Shown one piece after another: positions 1 through 8,840 of a DNA stretch of 64,000 bases (position 1 is the first letter of the stretch; each line of letters opens with the position of its first letter). The DNA is from Sphingobacterium nematocida (lineage in GTDB: Bacteria > Bacteroidota > Bacteroidia > Sphingobacteriales > Sphingobacteriaceae). The stretch covers positions 1 to 64,000 of the forward strand of contig NZ_FUZF01000009.1 in assembly GCF_900168125.1 (NCBI RefSeq). The letters run 5' to 3'. The notes beneath the pieces are model-generated. The model did no database searches. It saw only the letters and a program-made list of their open reading frames with translations, and was not told where the DNA came from. The translations under genes were made by a program, and so were the position numbers.

Positions 1-285
1 TGGACCGTCTCCCTTGGAGAAGATGGCTATGGCCTTTTTTAGAATATCACGCTCTAACTCCGCATCTTTAAGTCGCTTACGCAAAACCCTCAGTTCCTGT
101 TCCTCGGGGCTTATCTTAGGATTGTCCGGGAGAACCTTATTACCATTGTAACGTGGGTTCCTGCGCCATTTACTAAGTAAACTGGGATCAATATCCAATT
201 CGCCTGCAACTTCTGCTACTGAACCTTTAACAACGCTCAAATCGACCGCCATTATCTTAAATGAATCATCAAATTTTCTATGCAT
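1..285 (-). CDS. IS3-family transposase OrfA, N-terminal part (runs off the window)
   Basis: Reading leftward from an ATG at 285, the frame stays open to base 1. It begins MHRKFDDSFKIMAVDLSVVK and continues with a helix-turn-helix segment (SVAEVAGELDIDPSLLSKW) and then a charged heptad-like helix (ELRVLRKRLKDAELERDILK). That is the usual order in the roughly 90-120 residue OrfA of IS3-type elements: DNA-binding HTH followed by a leucine-zipper helix. In this family OrfA is made alone and as a frameshifted OrfAB fusion; OrfB, with the DDE catalytic core, would lie left of the window. The outer end of the element must lie just right of 285, but I could not identify a terminal inverted repeat. 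Completeness of the element cannot be judged. Confidence 0.8.
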   Translation of the reverse strand, partial: MHRKFDDSFKIMAVDLSVVKGSVAEVAGELDIDPSLLSKWRRNPRYNGNKVLPDNPKISPEEQELRVLRKRLKDAELERDILKKAIAIFSKGDGP

Positions 286-352
286 CTCTACAAATTTATA
301 ATTACTTATTAAATCTGTCTCGCATTAAAGGTAGCAACTCCAGAAGTGCAGT

Positions 353-484
353 CGAAGGCGATTCGAACACCACCCGAAGGAGTCTCGAAGCAGTCCCGAA
401 CCAGTCTCGAAGCGGTGTCGAAGGTCTGCCGAAGAGCTCTCGAAGCCTAGTCGAAGAGGAGTCAAAGTCCGCTCGAAGCGGGTG
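353..484. repeat. 11-bp-period array, core CGAA(G), 12 units
   Basis: CGAA recurs at 353, 364, 375, 386, 397, 408, 419, 430, 441, 452, (CAAA at 463) and 474, exactly 11 bp apart each time. The rest of each unit varies, with G usual at unit position 5 and T at position 11. It is not a CRISPR: there are no long identical repeats and the period is about one DNA helical turn. No function is known to me. Confidence 0.9.
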
Positions 485-514
485 GGAAAGTGCTACTTTT
501 CAAAAAGGTGCTCA

Positions 515-679
515 AACTAAGGTTGAACTAGCCTATAACCAGCCTATAACTAGGGTTGAACTAGAAATGAACTACCAAACAACTAAGGATGAACTAGCAA
601 CGAACCTAGAACGGACTAACGTTGAACTAGCAACAACACAAGAAACACCTAAGAACGGAACAAGGATAGAACAAGAAAG
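515..679. repeat. 11-bp-period array, core AACTA, about 11 clear units plus decaying ones
   Basis: AACTA or a one-base variant begins at 515, 526, 537, 548, 559, 570, 581, 592, 603, 614 and 625, again exactly every 11 bp, usually preceded by G. Units from 636 to 679 keep only traces of the core. The period matches the preceding array but the core sequence and phase differ. Confidence 0.88.
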
Positions 680-700
680 TTATATTTCTGCACACAAAAA

Positions 701-832
701 GCTACCCGAAAGGTACTGTAAAGGTACGGGAAAGGTACTGAATAGTGGGGGTAAAGGTACTGGAGAGGTACTAGAGAGCTACCAAAGAGGTACTAAGGAG
801 GTACTAACCGGTAGTAGGTCTGTGGTAGGTTA
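701..832. repeat. 11-bp-period array, core GGTAC, about 12 units
   Basis: GGTAC or GCTAC begins at 701, 712, 723, 734, 756, 767, 778, 789 and 800. Degenerate units at 745, 811 and 822 keep the 11-bp register. This is the third array in a row with the same period and a third core. It ends about 420 bp before the likely susC start. Confidence 0.88.
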
Positions 833-1059
833 TGATAGGGATGGAGATTGCTTCGGCGTAATTCCTACTTCTCGCAATGGCGAAGCTGTGGTAAATGATC
901 TTCGCATGAATCGATTGATTCTAAGGTCTTTTCGTGCGCTCTGTGAGGAGTTTAGGAGCAAAGTGGAGTCTATGGTTGTAAAAGAAAATAGAGATCGGCA
1001 AATCGCTTTAAAACAAGCCGATAACAAATTTGTTAGTATTCTCCCTCAAGCCGGGAGTG

Positions 1060-1275
1060 GCTCAATACTTTTCTCGCTCAAGCCGCGAGAGGCTCATACT
1101 TTCTTACTTGATAAAGAAAGTATGCAAAGAACTCAAGGCGTTGAATGCTCACCTAAATTTCGAAGCAGTCGTCTAAATCTCAAAAACTCTCCCAATAAAT
1201 TGGGATCAAACAGTTTGAGATTTTATACGCCTCCAGATCCGAAATTCTTAACGGCTGTGCATTCAAAGGCCGGTT
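1060..1275. repeat. Probable dispersed intergenic repeat with nested inverted repeats
   Basis: The stretch holds an outer inverted repeat, AATCTCAAA...TTTGAGATT (about 1178-1226), enclosing CCCAATaaATTGGG, and upstream a duplicated motif (CTCAAGCCGxGAGxGGCTCA/ATACTTT). From memory this resembles an intergenic repeat common in Bacteroidota genomes, but I could not search for copies. It is read through in frame with the following susC gene, so it obscures the true gene start. Confidence 0.5.
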
Positions 1276-4200
1276 ATAAGCCATTTGCTATTCGCATACA
1301 GCTTATAGCTACAATGATCTTCATGTTGTTTAGTGGTCTCGGGCTGTCGGGGGCTGTTGCGCAGTCTCCGCAGCATCGGGGTGTTGTTCAGCAGCAGCAG
1401 GAGTCTGTGTTGCGCGGCGTGGTGCTGTCGGAGGTGGATGGGATGCCAGTGGCAAATGCTACCATTTCGGTAGGGGCTAAGACGGTGCATTCGGTCAAGG
1501 ATGGCACATTCAGAATCGCTGTAGATAAACCGCATGGATCGTTAATAATTAAACATATAGGATATAAAGAGCAAAGCGTTGCTTATGATAAAACATCTAC
1601 ATTAATAAAAGTGCGGCTTGAAGCCAACGAAACACAGATCGAAGAAGTAGAGGTGGTCTCTACGGGGTTCTTCAGTGTGCCTAAAGAAAGGGCTACAGGT
1701 TCTTTCACGCATGTGAATAATGAACTATTGAGTAGGTCGGTGGGATCTAATGTGATTGATCGGTTAAAGGATGTCGTGCCGGGGATTACGTTTAACCAGA
1801 CAAAAATTGGTAAATCTAATTTTTATAAAGAACCAAGTATCTCCATACGTGGTCGGAGTACCATTCGTGGAAATGCGGAGCCCTTGGTCATCTTGGACAA
1901 CTTCCCCTACGAGGGCGCAATTGAAGATATCAATCCCGAGGATATCGAATCGGTCACGATATTGCAGGATGCTGCCGCAGCTTCGATATGGGGAGCGCGT
2001 GCAGGAAATGGGGTAATCGTACTGACGTCCAAACAGGGGCATCGGGAGCAGCCTATGCAGGTCAACTGGCGTTCGGATTATTCTATTTCGGCCAAGCCGG
2101 ATCTGTATTACGCACCTATTATTCCCATGGATGAGTTTATCGAGGTGGAGCGTTTTCTGTTTAACAAGAACGCCTGGAATCCGTACATCAATCAGGGATA
2201 CAGCTATATCACGCCTGCTATAGAGTTGCTTAAACAGCATCGCGATAAGAAGCTTATGGATATGGAGTTGGAAGAAGCACTAGATGTGCTGAAGGGGCAG
2301 GATGTACGTCGGGATTTAGAAAAGTATTTCTATCGTCCGTCATCGTTTCGGAAGACCTTTTTAAGCTTCAACGGTGGAGGCAAGCGGAACACGTATTACT
2401 TCTCCGCAGGCTATGATCAGAACGTATCGGATAAAGTGGGGGCGGACAATCAGCGTATCAGTATTAACATGCGCAACAGTTATGAGCTGTGGAAGGATAA
2501 GCTAAAACTGGATGTAGGTCTGCTGTTTGCCAAAGCCCTGGACCGTTCGTCCCGGAATACAAGCGTTGGCTACAATGTACTCTACGACCGCTTGGTCGAT
2601 GAGGTCGGCAATCCGCTATCGATCGGCGGGGGGAATAAATTTCGCCAAAGCTATATCGATACGGCCGGTAATGGATTGCTCAAAGATTGGAACTATCGCC
2701 CAGTAGAGGAGATAGGTCTGAATCCTGCTAGGACCAGTGGACTAAGCTATCAATTGAGTACGGGCTTTGAATATAAAGCGTTGGACTGGCTTACCCTATC
2801 GGGTAAATACCAGTACGGTTCGGGGACGTCCGAGATCAATTGGTTGTGGGATGCTGAGTCGTTCCAGATGCGTAACCTGTACAACCAGTTTACCAGGATC
2901 AACCATGCTGCAGGGACAGCTACATCGGCTATCCCCGAGGGTGGACAGTTCAATGTGACGCAGTCCACTTTTTCCAATCACAATGGCCGGATACAGCTTG
3001 CGGCCCATAAGGATTGGGGTGTCCACCAGTTTAGCATGATTATGGGCGGAGAACTGAATAAACGGCAGACTTTCCGCAATGTACAGGAAACCATGCTGGG
3101 CTATCAGCCCGCTACCGAGACGTATACACCAATGGATTTGACGGCACGCTATCCGCAGTATCATGTGACATCATTGGGGAGTCTGTTGGTGTCGCCTACG
3201 CAGAATCAACGGGAGACGACGGACAATCGGAATGTCCTGATGTTCGGAAATGCGTCTTATAGCTATGATAGGCGATATACAGCTACTTTTTCGGTGCGTA
3301 AAGACCGTGCTAATATCTTCGGCGTAGAGGCGAATAAAAAGGGAAAACCTTTTATGTCGGCGGGTGTGCTCTGGAATCTGCATGAAGAGTCCTTTGTACA
3401 GTTCCCTTGGCTACAGAAGCTTTCGCTGCGCGGTACAGTGGGAACTATGGGGAATGTGAGTACAGCATCGGCTTATTTGACCTCGCAGGTTGGGGGTTCG
3501 GTAAATTCAGATAATGGTAGGAAATTCCAAAGTATTGTAACAGCTCCCAATCCGTTATTGAGTTGGGAAAAGGTACGTATGTTGAATCTGGCTATGGACT
3601 TTTCGTTGCTTAACAGTAAGCTTTCTGGCACGATAGAGCGTTATTACCGGACATCTACCGATCTGTTGAGCTATAATCCGATGAATCCATCCTCGGGGAT
3701 ATCTACGCTGTACGGCAACTGGTCGGCTATGAAATCTTCAGGCTGGGATATCAGTGTCAATAGTCGCTTGCGCTATTCGGATTTCTCTTGGACTGGTAAT
3801 CTTGTTTTTAGCCATATCAAAGATCGGGTCACGGACTACTACGAGAAGCCGACCAATGATAGATTGTATTTGACTTCCAGTATCGGGGAGTACCCCATTG
3901 AAGGAAAGCCCTTAAATACCATATATTCTTTGCCCTATGCTGGTTTGGACAGTAAGGGGGACCCCATGGGGTATCTGGATGGCGAGCTTAGTACAGATTA
4001 TGCTAATATCTATAACAATACCCCACTTTCGGAGTATATCTACCATGGACGGGCTACGCCCAGCACCTTCGGGAGTTTGCGCAATAGCTTTGCTTATAAG
4101 GGGTTAGAGCTATCTTTTATGTTGTCCTATCACTTGGGCTATTACTTCCGCCAAAAAGCTTTTTCGTCTTCATCTCTGTATTCGCTTACAGGTTATGGCA

Positions 4201-4559
4201 GTGCGGTATTCCAGTCCGACTATACACAGCGCTGGCAGCAGGCAGGAGATGAGGCGACCACCCGCGTGCCGAGAGCCACGTATCCAGCGAATGGTAACAG
4301 AGAGTCTTTTTATAGTATGGCGGAGGATCATGTACAGCCGGGCGACCATATCCGCTTTCGGGATATCCGGCTGTCGTATTCTTTTCCCAGCTTAAAAAAT
4401 GGTCTGATCAGGAATCTACAAGTGTACGGCTATGTGGACAATGTGGCGCTGCTATGGGCTGCGAATGACAGTGGGTTTGATCCCTTGGCAATCCCGGACA
4501 CGGGTTTAACCCATCCCACACCAAGGACATACGCTTTAGGTCTTAATCTTAAATTTTAA
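1257..4559 (+). CDS. SusC/RagA-type TonB-linked outer-membrane transporter
   Basis: An outer-membrane channel of the SusC class, which imports a ligand handed over by its SusD lid using TonB energy. After a hydrophobic signal segment (IATMIFMLFSGLGLSGAVAQ) comes a carboxypeptidase-regulatory-like domain (GVVLSEVDGMPVANATISV), a plug (SIRGRSTIRGNAEPLVILD, then VTILQDAAAASIWGARAGNG) and a long beta barrel ending in a C-terminal phenylalanine. There is no STN domain and no adjacent sigma/FecR pair. The open frame extends up to 261, but that part is repeat DNA overlapping a transposase gene. GTG 1257 gives a normal signal peptide with positive residues; ATG 1314 and ATG 1122 are alternatives. The susD gene follows 3 bp downstream. 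Substrate unknown. Confidence 0.88.
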   Translation: MHSKAGYKPFAIRIQLIATMIFMLFSGLGLSGAVAQSPQHRGVVQQQQESVLRGVVLSEVDGMPVANATISVGAKTVHSVKDGTFRIAVDKPHGSLIIKHIGYKEQSVAYDKTSTLIKVRLEANETQIEEVEVVSTGFFSVPKERATGSFTHVNNELLSRSVGSNVIDRLKDVVPGITFNQTKIGKSNFYKEPSISIRGRSTIRGNAEPLVILDNFPYEGAIEDINPEDIESVTILQDAAAASIWGARAGNGVIVLTSKQGHREQPMQVNWRSDYSISAKPDLYYAPIIPMDEFIEVERFLFNKNAWNPYINQGYSYITPAIELLKQHRDKKLMDMELEEALDVLKGQDVRRDLEKYFYRPSSFRKTFLSFNGGGKRNTYYFSAGYDQNVSDKVGADNQRISINMRNSYELWKDKLKLDVGLLFAKALDRSSRNTSVGYNVLYDRLVDEVGNPLSIGGGNKFRQSYIDTAGNGLLKDWNYRPVEEIGLNPARTSGLSYQLSTGFEYKALDWLTLSGKYQYGSGTSEINWLWDAESFQMRNLYNQFTRINHAAGTATSAIPEGGQFNVTQSTFSNHNGRIQLAAHKDWGVHQFSMIMGGELNKRQTFRNVQETMLGYQPATETYTPMDLTARYPQYHVTSLGSLLVSPTQNQRETTDNRNVLMFGNASYSYDRRYTATFSVRKDRANIFGVEANKKGKPFMSAGVLWNLHEESFVQFPWLQKLSLRGTVGTMGNVSTASAYLTSQVGGSVNSDNGRKFQSIVTAPNPLLSWEKVRMLNLAMDFSLLNSKLSGTIERYYRTSTDLLSYNPMNPSSGISTLYGNWSAMKSSGWDISVNSRLRYSDFSWTGNLVFSHIKDRVTDYYEKPTNDRLYLTSSIGEYPIEGKPLNTIYSLPYAGLDSKGDPMGYLDGELSTDYANIYNNTPLSEYIYHGRATPSTFGSLRNSFAYKGLELSFMLSYHLGYYFRQKAFSSSSLYSLTGYGSAVFQSDYTQRWQQAGDEATTRVPRATYPANGNRESFYSMAEDHVQPGDHIRFRDIRLSYSFPSLKNGLIRNLQVYGYVDNVALLWAANDSGFDPLAIPDTGLTHPTPRTYALGLNLKF

Positions 4560-4562
4560 ATC

Positions 4563-5903
4563 ATGCGAAACTTTACAATTAGTATATTTTTCATATTCCT
4601 GCTCCTGTTTTCATCCTGTGAGCAATATCTGGACGTAAAGCCGAGGTCGAATATGGTGGTGCCATCGACGTTGGATGATTTTGAGCAGTTACTGAATTAT
4701 AGTACGGTGGCAACAAATAGTACAGATTTGATGGAATTGCAGGCTGATGATTTCTATTTTGATACCGATTATTGGTTGGGTACGCAGAATCAGGTGAAAA
4801 AAAACACCTATATCTGGGCGGAGGATATCTATGGTACGTCTGAATCGAATACGGCTTGGGGTCTACTGTATAGCAAAGTCTTTTATGCCAATGCGGTACT
4901 GGATGGGCTGACGAAATTGGAACGTACAACGAAGAATAGTATACGTTATGATCAAATAAAAGGGGAGGCTCTATTTCTGAAAGCAGAGGCGATTTATGGA
5001 TTAGTGCAATTGTTTTCTCCGGTATATGATAGGGAAATGGCAACGAGAGATCTAGGTATCCCTATCCCGATGACGGCAGATGTCAATGAGAAAATGGAGC
5101 GGCCGACCAATCGATATACTTTTGATTTTATTGTTAATAGCTTATTGGAGGCGGAGCCTCTACTTAAATCTACCGCAGATTTTTCCCGGGCGTCGAAGCC
5201 CGCGGCTAATGCGCTACTGGCAAGGGTGTATTTGTATATGGGCGAATATGACAAAGCAGGTCTGCATTCAGATTATTCCCTAAGAGATTTTAACGATTTG
5301 GTTGATCTTAATGTAGTAAGTAAAAGGGATTATCAACAGACATTACTATTTCGGTATCTGGGCTCAACAAATGATTTCTATAACAGCATTATGAAAACCA
5401 CCATTATGGACTCTGTCTTAATGCAAAGCTATGTTCCGGGCGATTTAAGGGAGAGGTATTTCTTTGAGAATATCGGTCAGTCAAAATATGTAAAGAAGGA
5501 TTATCATGGTTTAGGGGTCCTCATTTTTAATGGTTTTGATGCCGACGAACAATACTTGATTCGAGCAGAGTGCTACGCACGTGCCGGAGACAAGGATAAA
5601 GCTTTGACGGATTTGAATCATCTGCTAGAACATCGTTTTGAAACTGATGAGTTTGTACCCTATACAAGTACGAACAAAGAAGAAGTGTTGCAGTGGGTTT
5701 TGGAAGAACGTCGCAAAGAACTCGTATTTCGTGGATTGCGTTGGTCAGATCTAAAACGATTGAACCGTGATGGCTATGCTATTAGTTTACAAAGGAATCT
5801 AAGTGGAGAGATCTATACCTTACCGGCCGGTGACAAGCGATGGGTATTCCCCATACCGCCCAATGAAATTAAAATAACAGGCATCCAACAAAACGAACGC
5901 TAA
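4563..5903 (+). CDS. SusD/RagB-type surface lipoprotein
   Basis: The partner of the preceding SusC: a helical, TPR-like lipoprotein that caps the transporter and binds the ligand at the cell surface. The N-terminus has a lipobox (LLLFSSC, Cys about 19) followed by the typical EQYLDVKPRS. The conserved SusD segment is present near the C-terminus (EERRKELVFRGLRWSDLKRL), followed by a Y-LPAGDKRWVFPIPPNEI ending. At 446 residues it is slightly shorter than many SusD proteins. It is separated by only a few bases from the upstream susC and by about 20 from the thioredoxin-like gene, so the three form one operon. Confidence 0.9.
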   Translation: MRNFTISIFFIFLLLFSSCEQYLDVKPRSNMVVPSTLDDFEQLLNYSTVATNSTDLMELQADDFYFDTDYWLGTQNQVKKNTYIWAEDIYGTSESNTAWGLLYSKVFYANAVLDGLTKLERTTKNSIRYDQIKGEALFLKAEAIYGLVQLFSPVYDREMATRDLGIPIPMTADVNEKMERPTNRYTFDFIVNSLLEAEPLLKSTADFSRASKPAANALLARVYLYMGEYDKAGLHSDYSLRDFNDLVDLNVVSKRDYQQTLLFRYLGSTNDFYNSIMKTTIMDSVLMQSYVPGDLRERYFFENIGQSKYVKKDYHGLGVLIFNGFDADEQYLIRAECYARAGDKDKALTDLNHLLEHRFETDEFVPYTSTNKEEVLQWVLEERRKELVFRGLRWSDLKRLNRDGYAISLQRNLSGEIYTLPAGDKRWVFPIPPNEIKITGIQQNER

Positions 5904-5926
5904 GAACTAAAATTTAAGGAATAATA

Positions 5927-7483
5927 ATGAAAAAAATATATCTGTGTTGGCTATTTCTTCTAGCATTGCTTGGCATAGTTTCGCTGAGTGCGCAGGAGGT
6001 AGGTCGAGCCTCTATTACAGTAGAAGCAAAACACTATAATAGGAATGATACATTGGTGCTTCGGATTTTTCGGAAATATCATTTTGGACAGATTCATCAA
6101 AATCCTTACGAGGAGATCAGATCAGGTGCTAAGGCTGGGTTTTATGGATTTCAGATAGACTCGATTCCTCATCTGACGCGCGTATACCTGTGGAGAAAGG
6201 GGGAAGAGTTTAACAATAATCCTGCAATGGCTTTATTAGACGGGTATTTATTGAGCCCTGGGGATTCTATACAAATTCAGGCCTATCCAAAGCAGGGGTG
6301 GAATAATGTAGGTATTTTAATGACAAATGGGGAGAAGCCTTTAAAGGATGCTTTTGGGTTAATGTTTAGGGGAATAGGAGCTGAAAAGTTCATTGTTAAA
6401 TGGACGGTAGATAGTTTGTGGGGGCAAAAGTATAAATTCAGTGATATCCGGTATGTTAAGCAATATCCTCCCCCGTATTATGTTGATGATTTATTTAATG
6501 CTCGTGACGCTAAGTCTTGGAATGCAAGGAAGTACAAGTTCCGAATGAACGTACTGCGTGATGCTTTGCAACTATACAGACCCTATCTTACGGACGATGT
6601 ATATTATCAATTGTATGCCGACTATGTGGGCGGGTTTTATGAAGCATTGAATTATCCTTTTCGGTTTTCTTTATATCACCCGGAAAGAAAGGAAATTTGG
6701 GAACGAACTAGGGATAACTTTCTCGATCATTATGCTGGACTGGAAGGAGCAGATATACCTATAAAATACCTGCGTAGTTCACCGAAGTATATGGCTTATG
6801 TTAGCTATTGGTTAGATAATTTATATTCTGTGGAGCATAGGGAAAATGGGATTTATGCGAATAAGTATGAATTGATCAGAGATAAAGCTCCTGTAGGGCT
6901 GAGAGAGGCATTATTGACGGAGGAGGTGCTCTTAATGTATGGGCAGAGAGAAAATCCACAAATCCTTGAGGATGCCCTGCGTATTATTAAAGACCCCTAT
7001 CTTTTGCTACAACTAGAGGGGCTTGATGACTTGGCTATAGGTAAGCCGGGCGCAACGTTTGAACTCTTTGATAAAGACGGTAAAGTCGTTGCTTCCGATC
7101 GGTTTAAAGGGAAGGTGGTGTTTATGGATTTCTATTTTCTAGCCTGTAATAACTGCCACAGTTATATCGAGCAAACGGTCAAACCGGTTTATGAAAGGTA
7201 TAAAAATGATGAACGGATAGTCTTTGTTACTGTCGCTGCCGAAGATAGAAAAGCTTATTTGAGGGGGTTGGAGTGGGCAGCGCTGCATGGTAATAACGCG
7301 TATGATTTATATACAGGGGCTCTTACCTTTAAGCATCCATTGATTCAGCATTATAGAATAAAGGCTTATCCAAACCCGATGATTATCGGTAAAGACGGGA
7401 ATATTTTTGCCCGGTCGGACAGAGATTTGCGCAGTCAGCAGGGACTGATAGCTGTAATTGAAGAAGCATTGGCGCAGGACTAG
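5927..7483 (+). CDS. Secreted TlpA-like thioredoxin-fold protein with CNNC
   Basis: The 518-residue protein begins with a signal peptide (KKIYLCWLFLLALLGIVSLSAQ). A long N-terminal region has no recognised fold. The last 150 residues form an AhpC/TSA-TlpA domain: VVFMDFYFLACNNCHSY carries the CxxC active site, and KAYPNPMIIGKDGNIF carries the cis-Pro loop and strand. Such proteins are extracytoplasmic thiol-disulfide oxidoreductases in Bacteroidota and are often the last gene of SusCD operons. The CNNC pair differs from the WCGPC of the two other TlpA-like proteins in this window, so the redox potential or partner may differ. A bidirectional terminator follows. Confidence 0.78.
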   Translation: MKKIYLCWLFLLALLGIVSLSAQEVGRASITVEAKHYNRNDTLVLRIFRKYHFGQIHQNPYEEIRSGAKAGFYGFQIDSIPHLTRVYLWRKGEEFNNNPAMALLDGYLLSPGDSIQIQAYPKQGWNNVGILMTNGEKPLKDAFGLMFRGIGAEKFIVKWTVDSLWGQKYKFSDIRYVKQYPPPYYVDDLFNARDAKSWNARKYKFRMNVLRDALQLYRPYLTDDVYYQLYADYVGGFYEALNYPFRFSLYHPERKEIWERTRDNFLDHYAGLEGADIPIKYLRSSPKYMAYVSYWLDNLYSVEHRENGIYANKYELIRDKAPVGLREALLTEEVLLMYGQRENPQILEDALRIIKDPYLLLQLEGLDDLAIGKPGATFELFDKDGKVVASDRFKGKVVFMDFYFLACNNCHSYIEQTVKPVYERYKNDERIVFVTVAAEDRKAYLRGLEWAALHGNNAYDLYTGALTFKHPLIQHYRIKAYPNPMIIGKDGNIFARSDRDLRSQQGLIAVIEEALAQD

Positions 7484-7499
7484 ATGGTGAGACAAAAGA

Positions 7500-7528
7500 A
7501 AATAGCGGAGTGTAGAGCTCCGCTATTT
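7500..7528. terminator. Bidirectional Rho-independent terminator
   Basis: Perfect 11-bp arms (AAATAGCGGAG and CTCCGCTATTT) with a 7-base loop and A/T runs on both sides. It sits between convergent genes ending at 7483 and 7556. Confidence 0.85.
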
Positions 7529-7555
7529 TAGATCATGATTACCTAAGAACGTTAA

Positions 7556-7858
7556 TTATTTTAATAGATTCGGCTTATAATCACCTGTACACTGCACCCA
7601 AGTGTTCGTTTGTTCATCATATACGTAATGACAAGTGATGTTTTCGTTTTCAGTACAGGTGAAGTTCGTTTGATAGAAACCTACAGATTCCATATTGGGA
7701 TCTGCTCCCGGAGGAAGGGTAGGTGCAGGTAATTCATCATCAATCTGTCTGTAGCTTTCTACTGTTCTATCCTCACAGATACTTTGTTGATTATTAGCGA
7801 GTGCGTAGCCAACACTGCCGAATAGGGCAAAGAAGGCCAAAAGTCTAAATGTTTTCAT
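7556..7858 (-). CDS. Small secreted Cys-containing protein (DUF6520-like)
   Basis: About 100 residues with a signal peptide (MKTFRLLAFFALFGSVGYALA) and a mature part with four cysteines (ICED, FTCTE, ITCHY, QCTG) and a proline-rich stretch. This resembles the DUF6520-type small exported proteins often found next to MauE-like membrane proteins in Bacteroidota; the function is unknown. The frame continues upstream to an ATG at 7948, but the ATG at 7858 places a normal signal peptide at the very N-terminus and is preferred. The gene follows the MauE-like gene (7956-8426) on the same strand, so the two probably form an operon. The four Cys and the redox-type neighbour suggest disulfides, which is inference. 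Confidence 0.6.
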   Translation of the reverse strand: MKTFRLLAFFALFGSVGYALANNQQSICEDRTVESYRQIDDELPAPTLPPGADPNMESVGFYQTNFTCTENENITCHYVYDEQTNTWVQCTGDYKPNLLK

Positions 7859-7955
7859 TGCTTTTAGTTTAAAAAGGTTTTTTAGTGTTTTTTGTTCTGC
7901 CCCGATGGCTCCTGGAGTTACGGGGTTGTTTTGAGCATTTCTTTTCATAGCTTTT

Positions 7956-8426
7956 CTATTTATTTCTTAGGTTATCATGACCTTTTGGTTTTCTGATTAA
8001 TAAGAGTATGCCTACAGCGGCCAGTAGCACGACAAGATTGACCAGATAATGCTGCTGCCAGCTCAGGCTTTTGAATGCACCCTGACAGGAGCAAGGGAGC
8101 GTTATCGCAAAATTCAGTATCGCATAGATATAGGCACTGTACAGTAGCATAAGACCGCCTATGCTCCAATAAAGCCAACGCTTTAAAGGATCGAATAGCA
8201 GCATGAATGCCAGGCCGTACTCTATAAAAACGATAAAAGCCGCAAGACTGTAGTTTAGTTCGCCCGCCCCGATAGAGAGTGTCTCAATATGGGCCACAAA
8301 AGCCCGAAAATCCATTACTTTCTTGGTCGCGGTATAAAGCAGGATCCCTGCCAGTGCTATCGCTAAGATCCTAACCGCTAGGCTACGATAATCTATTTTG
8401 CTGGTTTGTATTTGTAATGTTTTCAT
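7956..8426 (-). CDS. MauE/DoxX-like redox-associated membrane protein
   Basis: A 156-residue integral membrane protein with about four transmembrane helices: AVRILAIALAGILLY, SLAAFIVFIEYGLAFMLLF, WSIGGLMLLYSAYIYAILN and LVNLVVLLAAVGILLLI. A Cys pair lies in the last loop (LPCSCQGAF). The shape and the CxC loop match the MauE/DoxX superfamily, whose founding member helps form disulfides in periplasmic methylamine dehydrogenase. It lies upstream of the small secreted Cys protein and may service it. The exact redox partner is not shown by the sequence. Confidence 0.7.
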   Translation of the reverse strand: MKTLQIQTSKIDYRSLAVRILAIALAGILLYTATKKVMDFRAFVAHIETLSIGAGELNYSLAAFIVFIEYGLAFMLLFDPLKRWLYWSIGGLMLLYSAYIYAILNFAITLPCSCQGAFKSLSWQQHYLVNLVVLLAAVGILLLIRKPKGHDNLRNK

Positions 8427-8840
8427 TTTTTTGTTTTTTAAGCTTGTCCCGACTTTAGGCGGGGTGATGAAGGTGATGTTTCAGATAGGGGGCTATCCCG
8501 AACCTGATTCGGGATAGCTGCCTACCGAAGCACCAATTTGCTACCTCTCGTGTGCCTTCAAATCAAAGGTATAGCAAATAGGAAGTGGGTCGGGGGTTGA
8601 GATTTGAGAGGGGCAACGCGGTTTCTGGCCAATGAAGAGGGGTGGGGGTGCGAAAAGGTGATTCCTACTGCTTTTCGGATTCTTGTGCAAAACGCGATTT
8701 GTGCAGCGTAATCGCTGTTTTTAGCTGGTTTTGAGAGGTGTGCTAGGGGGTGTAAAAGGGTGTACACCCCCTTATTTTAAAAAAAGTGCTTTTTGTATAT
8801 GAGGCCACCAAGGGCAAACCTTATTCTTGCTGTGGTTATG
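8427..8840. other. Gene-free stretch with two hairpins
   Basis: I see no credible gene here. It contains a hairpin CTATCCCGA...TCGGGATAG (about 8492-8516) and a strong one GGGGGTGTA...TACACCCCC (8746-8771), the latter just beyond the 3' end of the leftward gene at 8841 and possibly its transcript end. A 69-codon open frame at 8558-8767 shows no protein-like features. Confidence 0.5.

Noticed and set aside
353..832. CRISPR array
   Set aside because: The period is 11 bp, the conserved part is 4-5 bp and no repeat/spacer structure or cas gene is present.
830..1027. 65-residue minus-strand open frame
   Set aside because: Basic, low-complexity translation antisense to the repeat region, with no start context or neighbour of its own.
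261..1256. Start of the first SusC at ATG 261, giving a 1432-residue protein
   Set aside because: The first codons overlap the antisense transposase gene, the next 330 are short-period repeats and a dispersed-repeat-like block, and a signal peptide begins only near 1257-1314.
8558..8767. 69-residue minus-strand open frame
   Set aside because: No protein-like features and it includes part of a hairpin; treated as non-coding.
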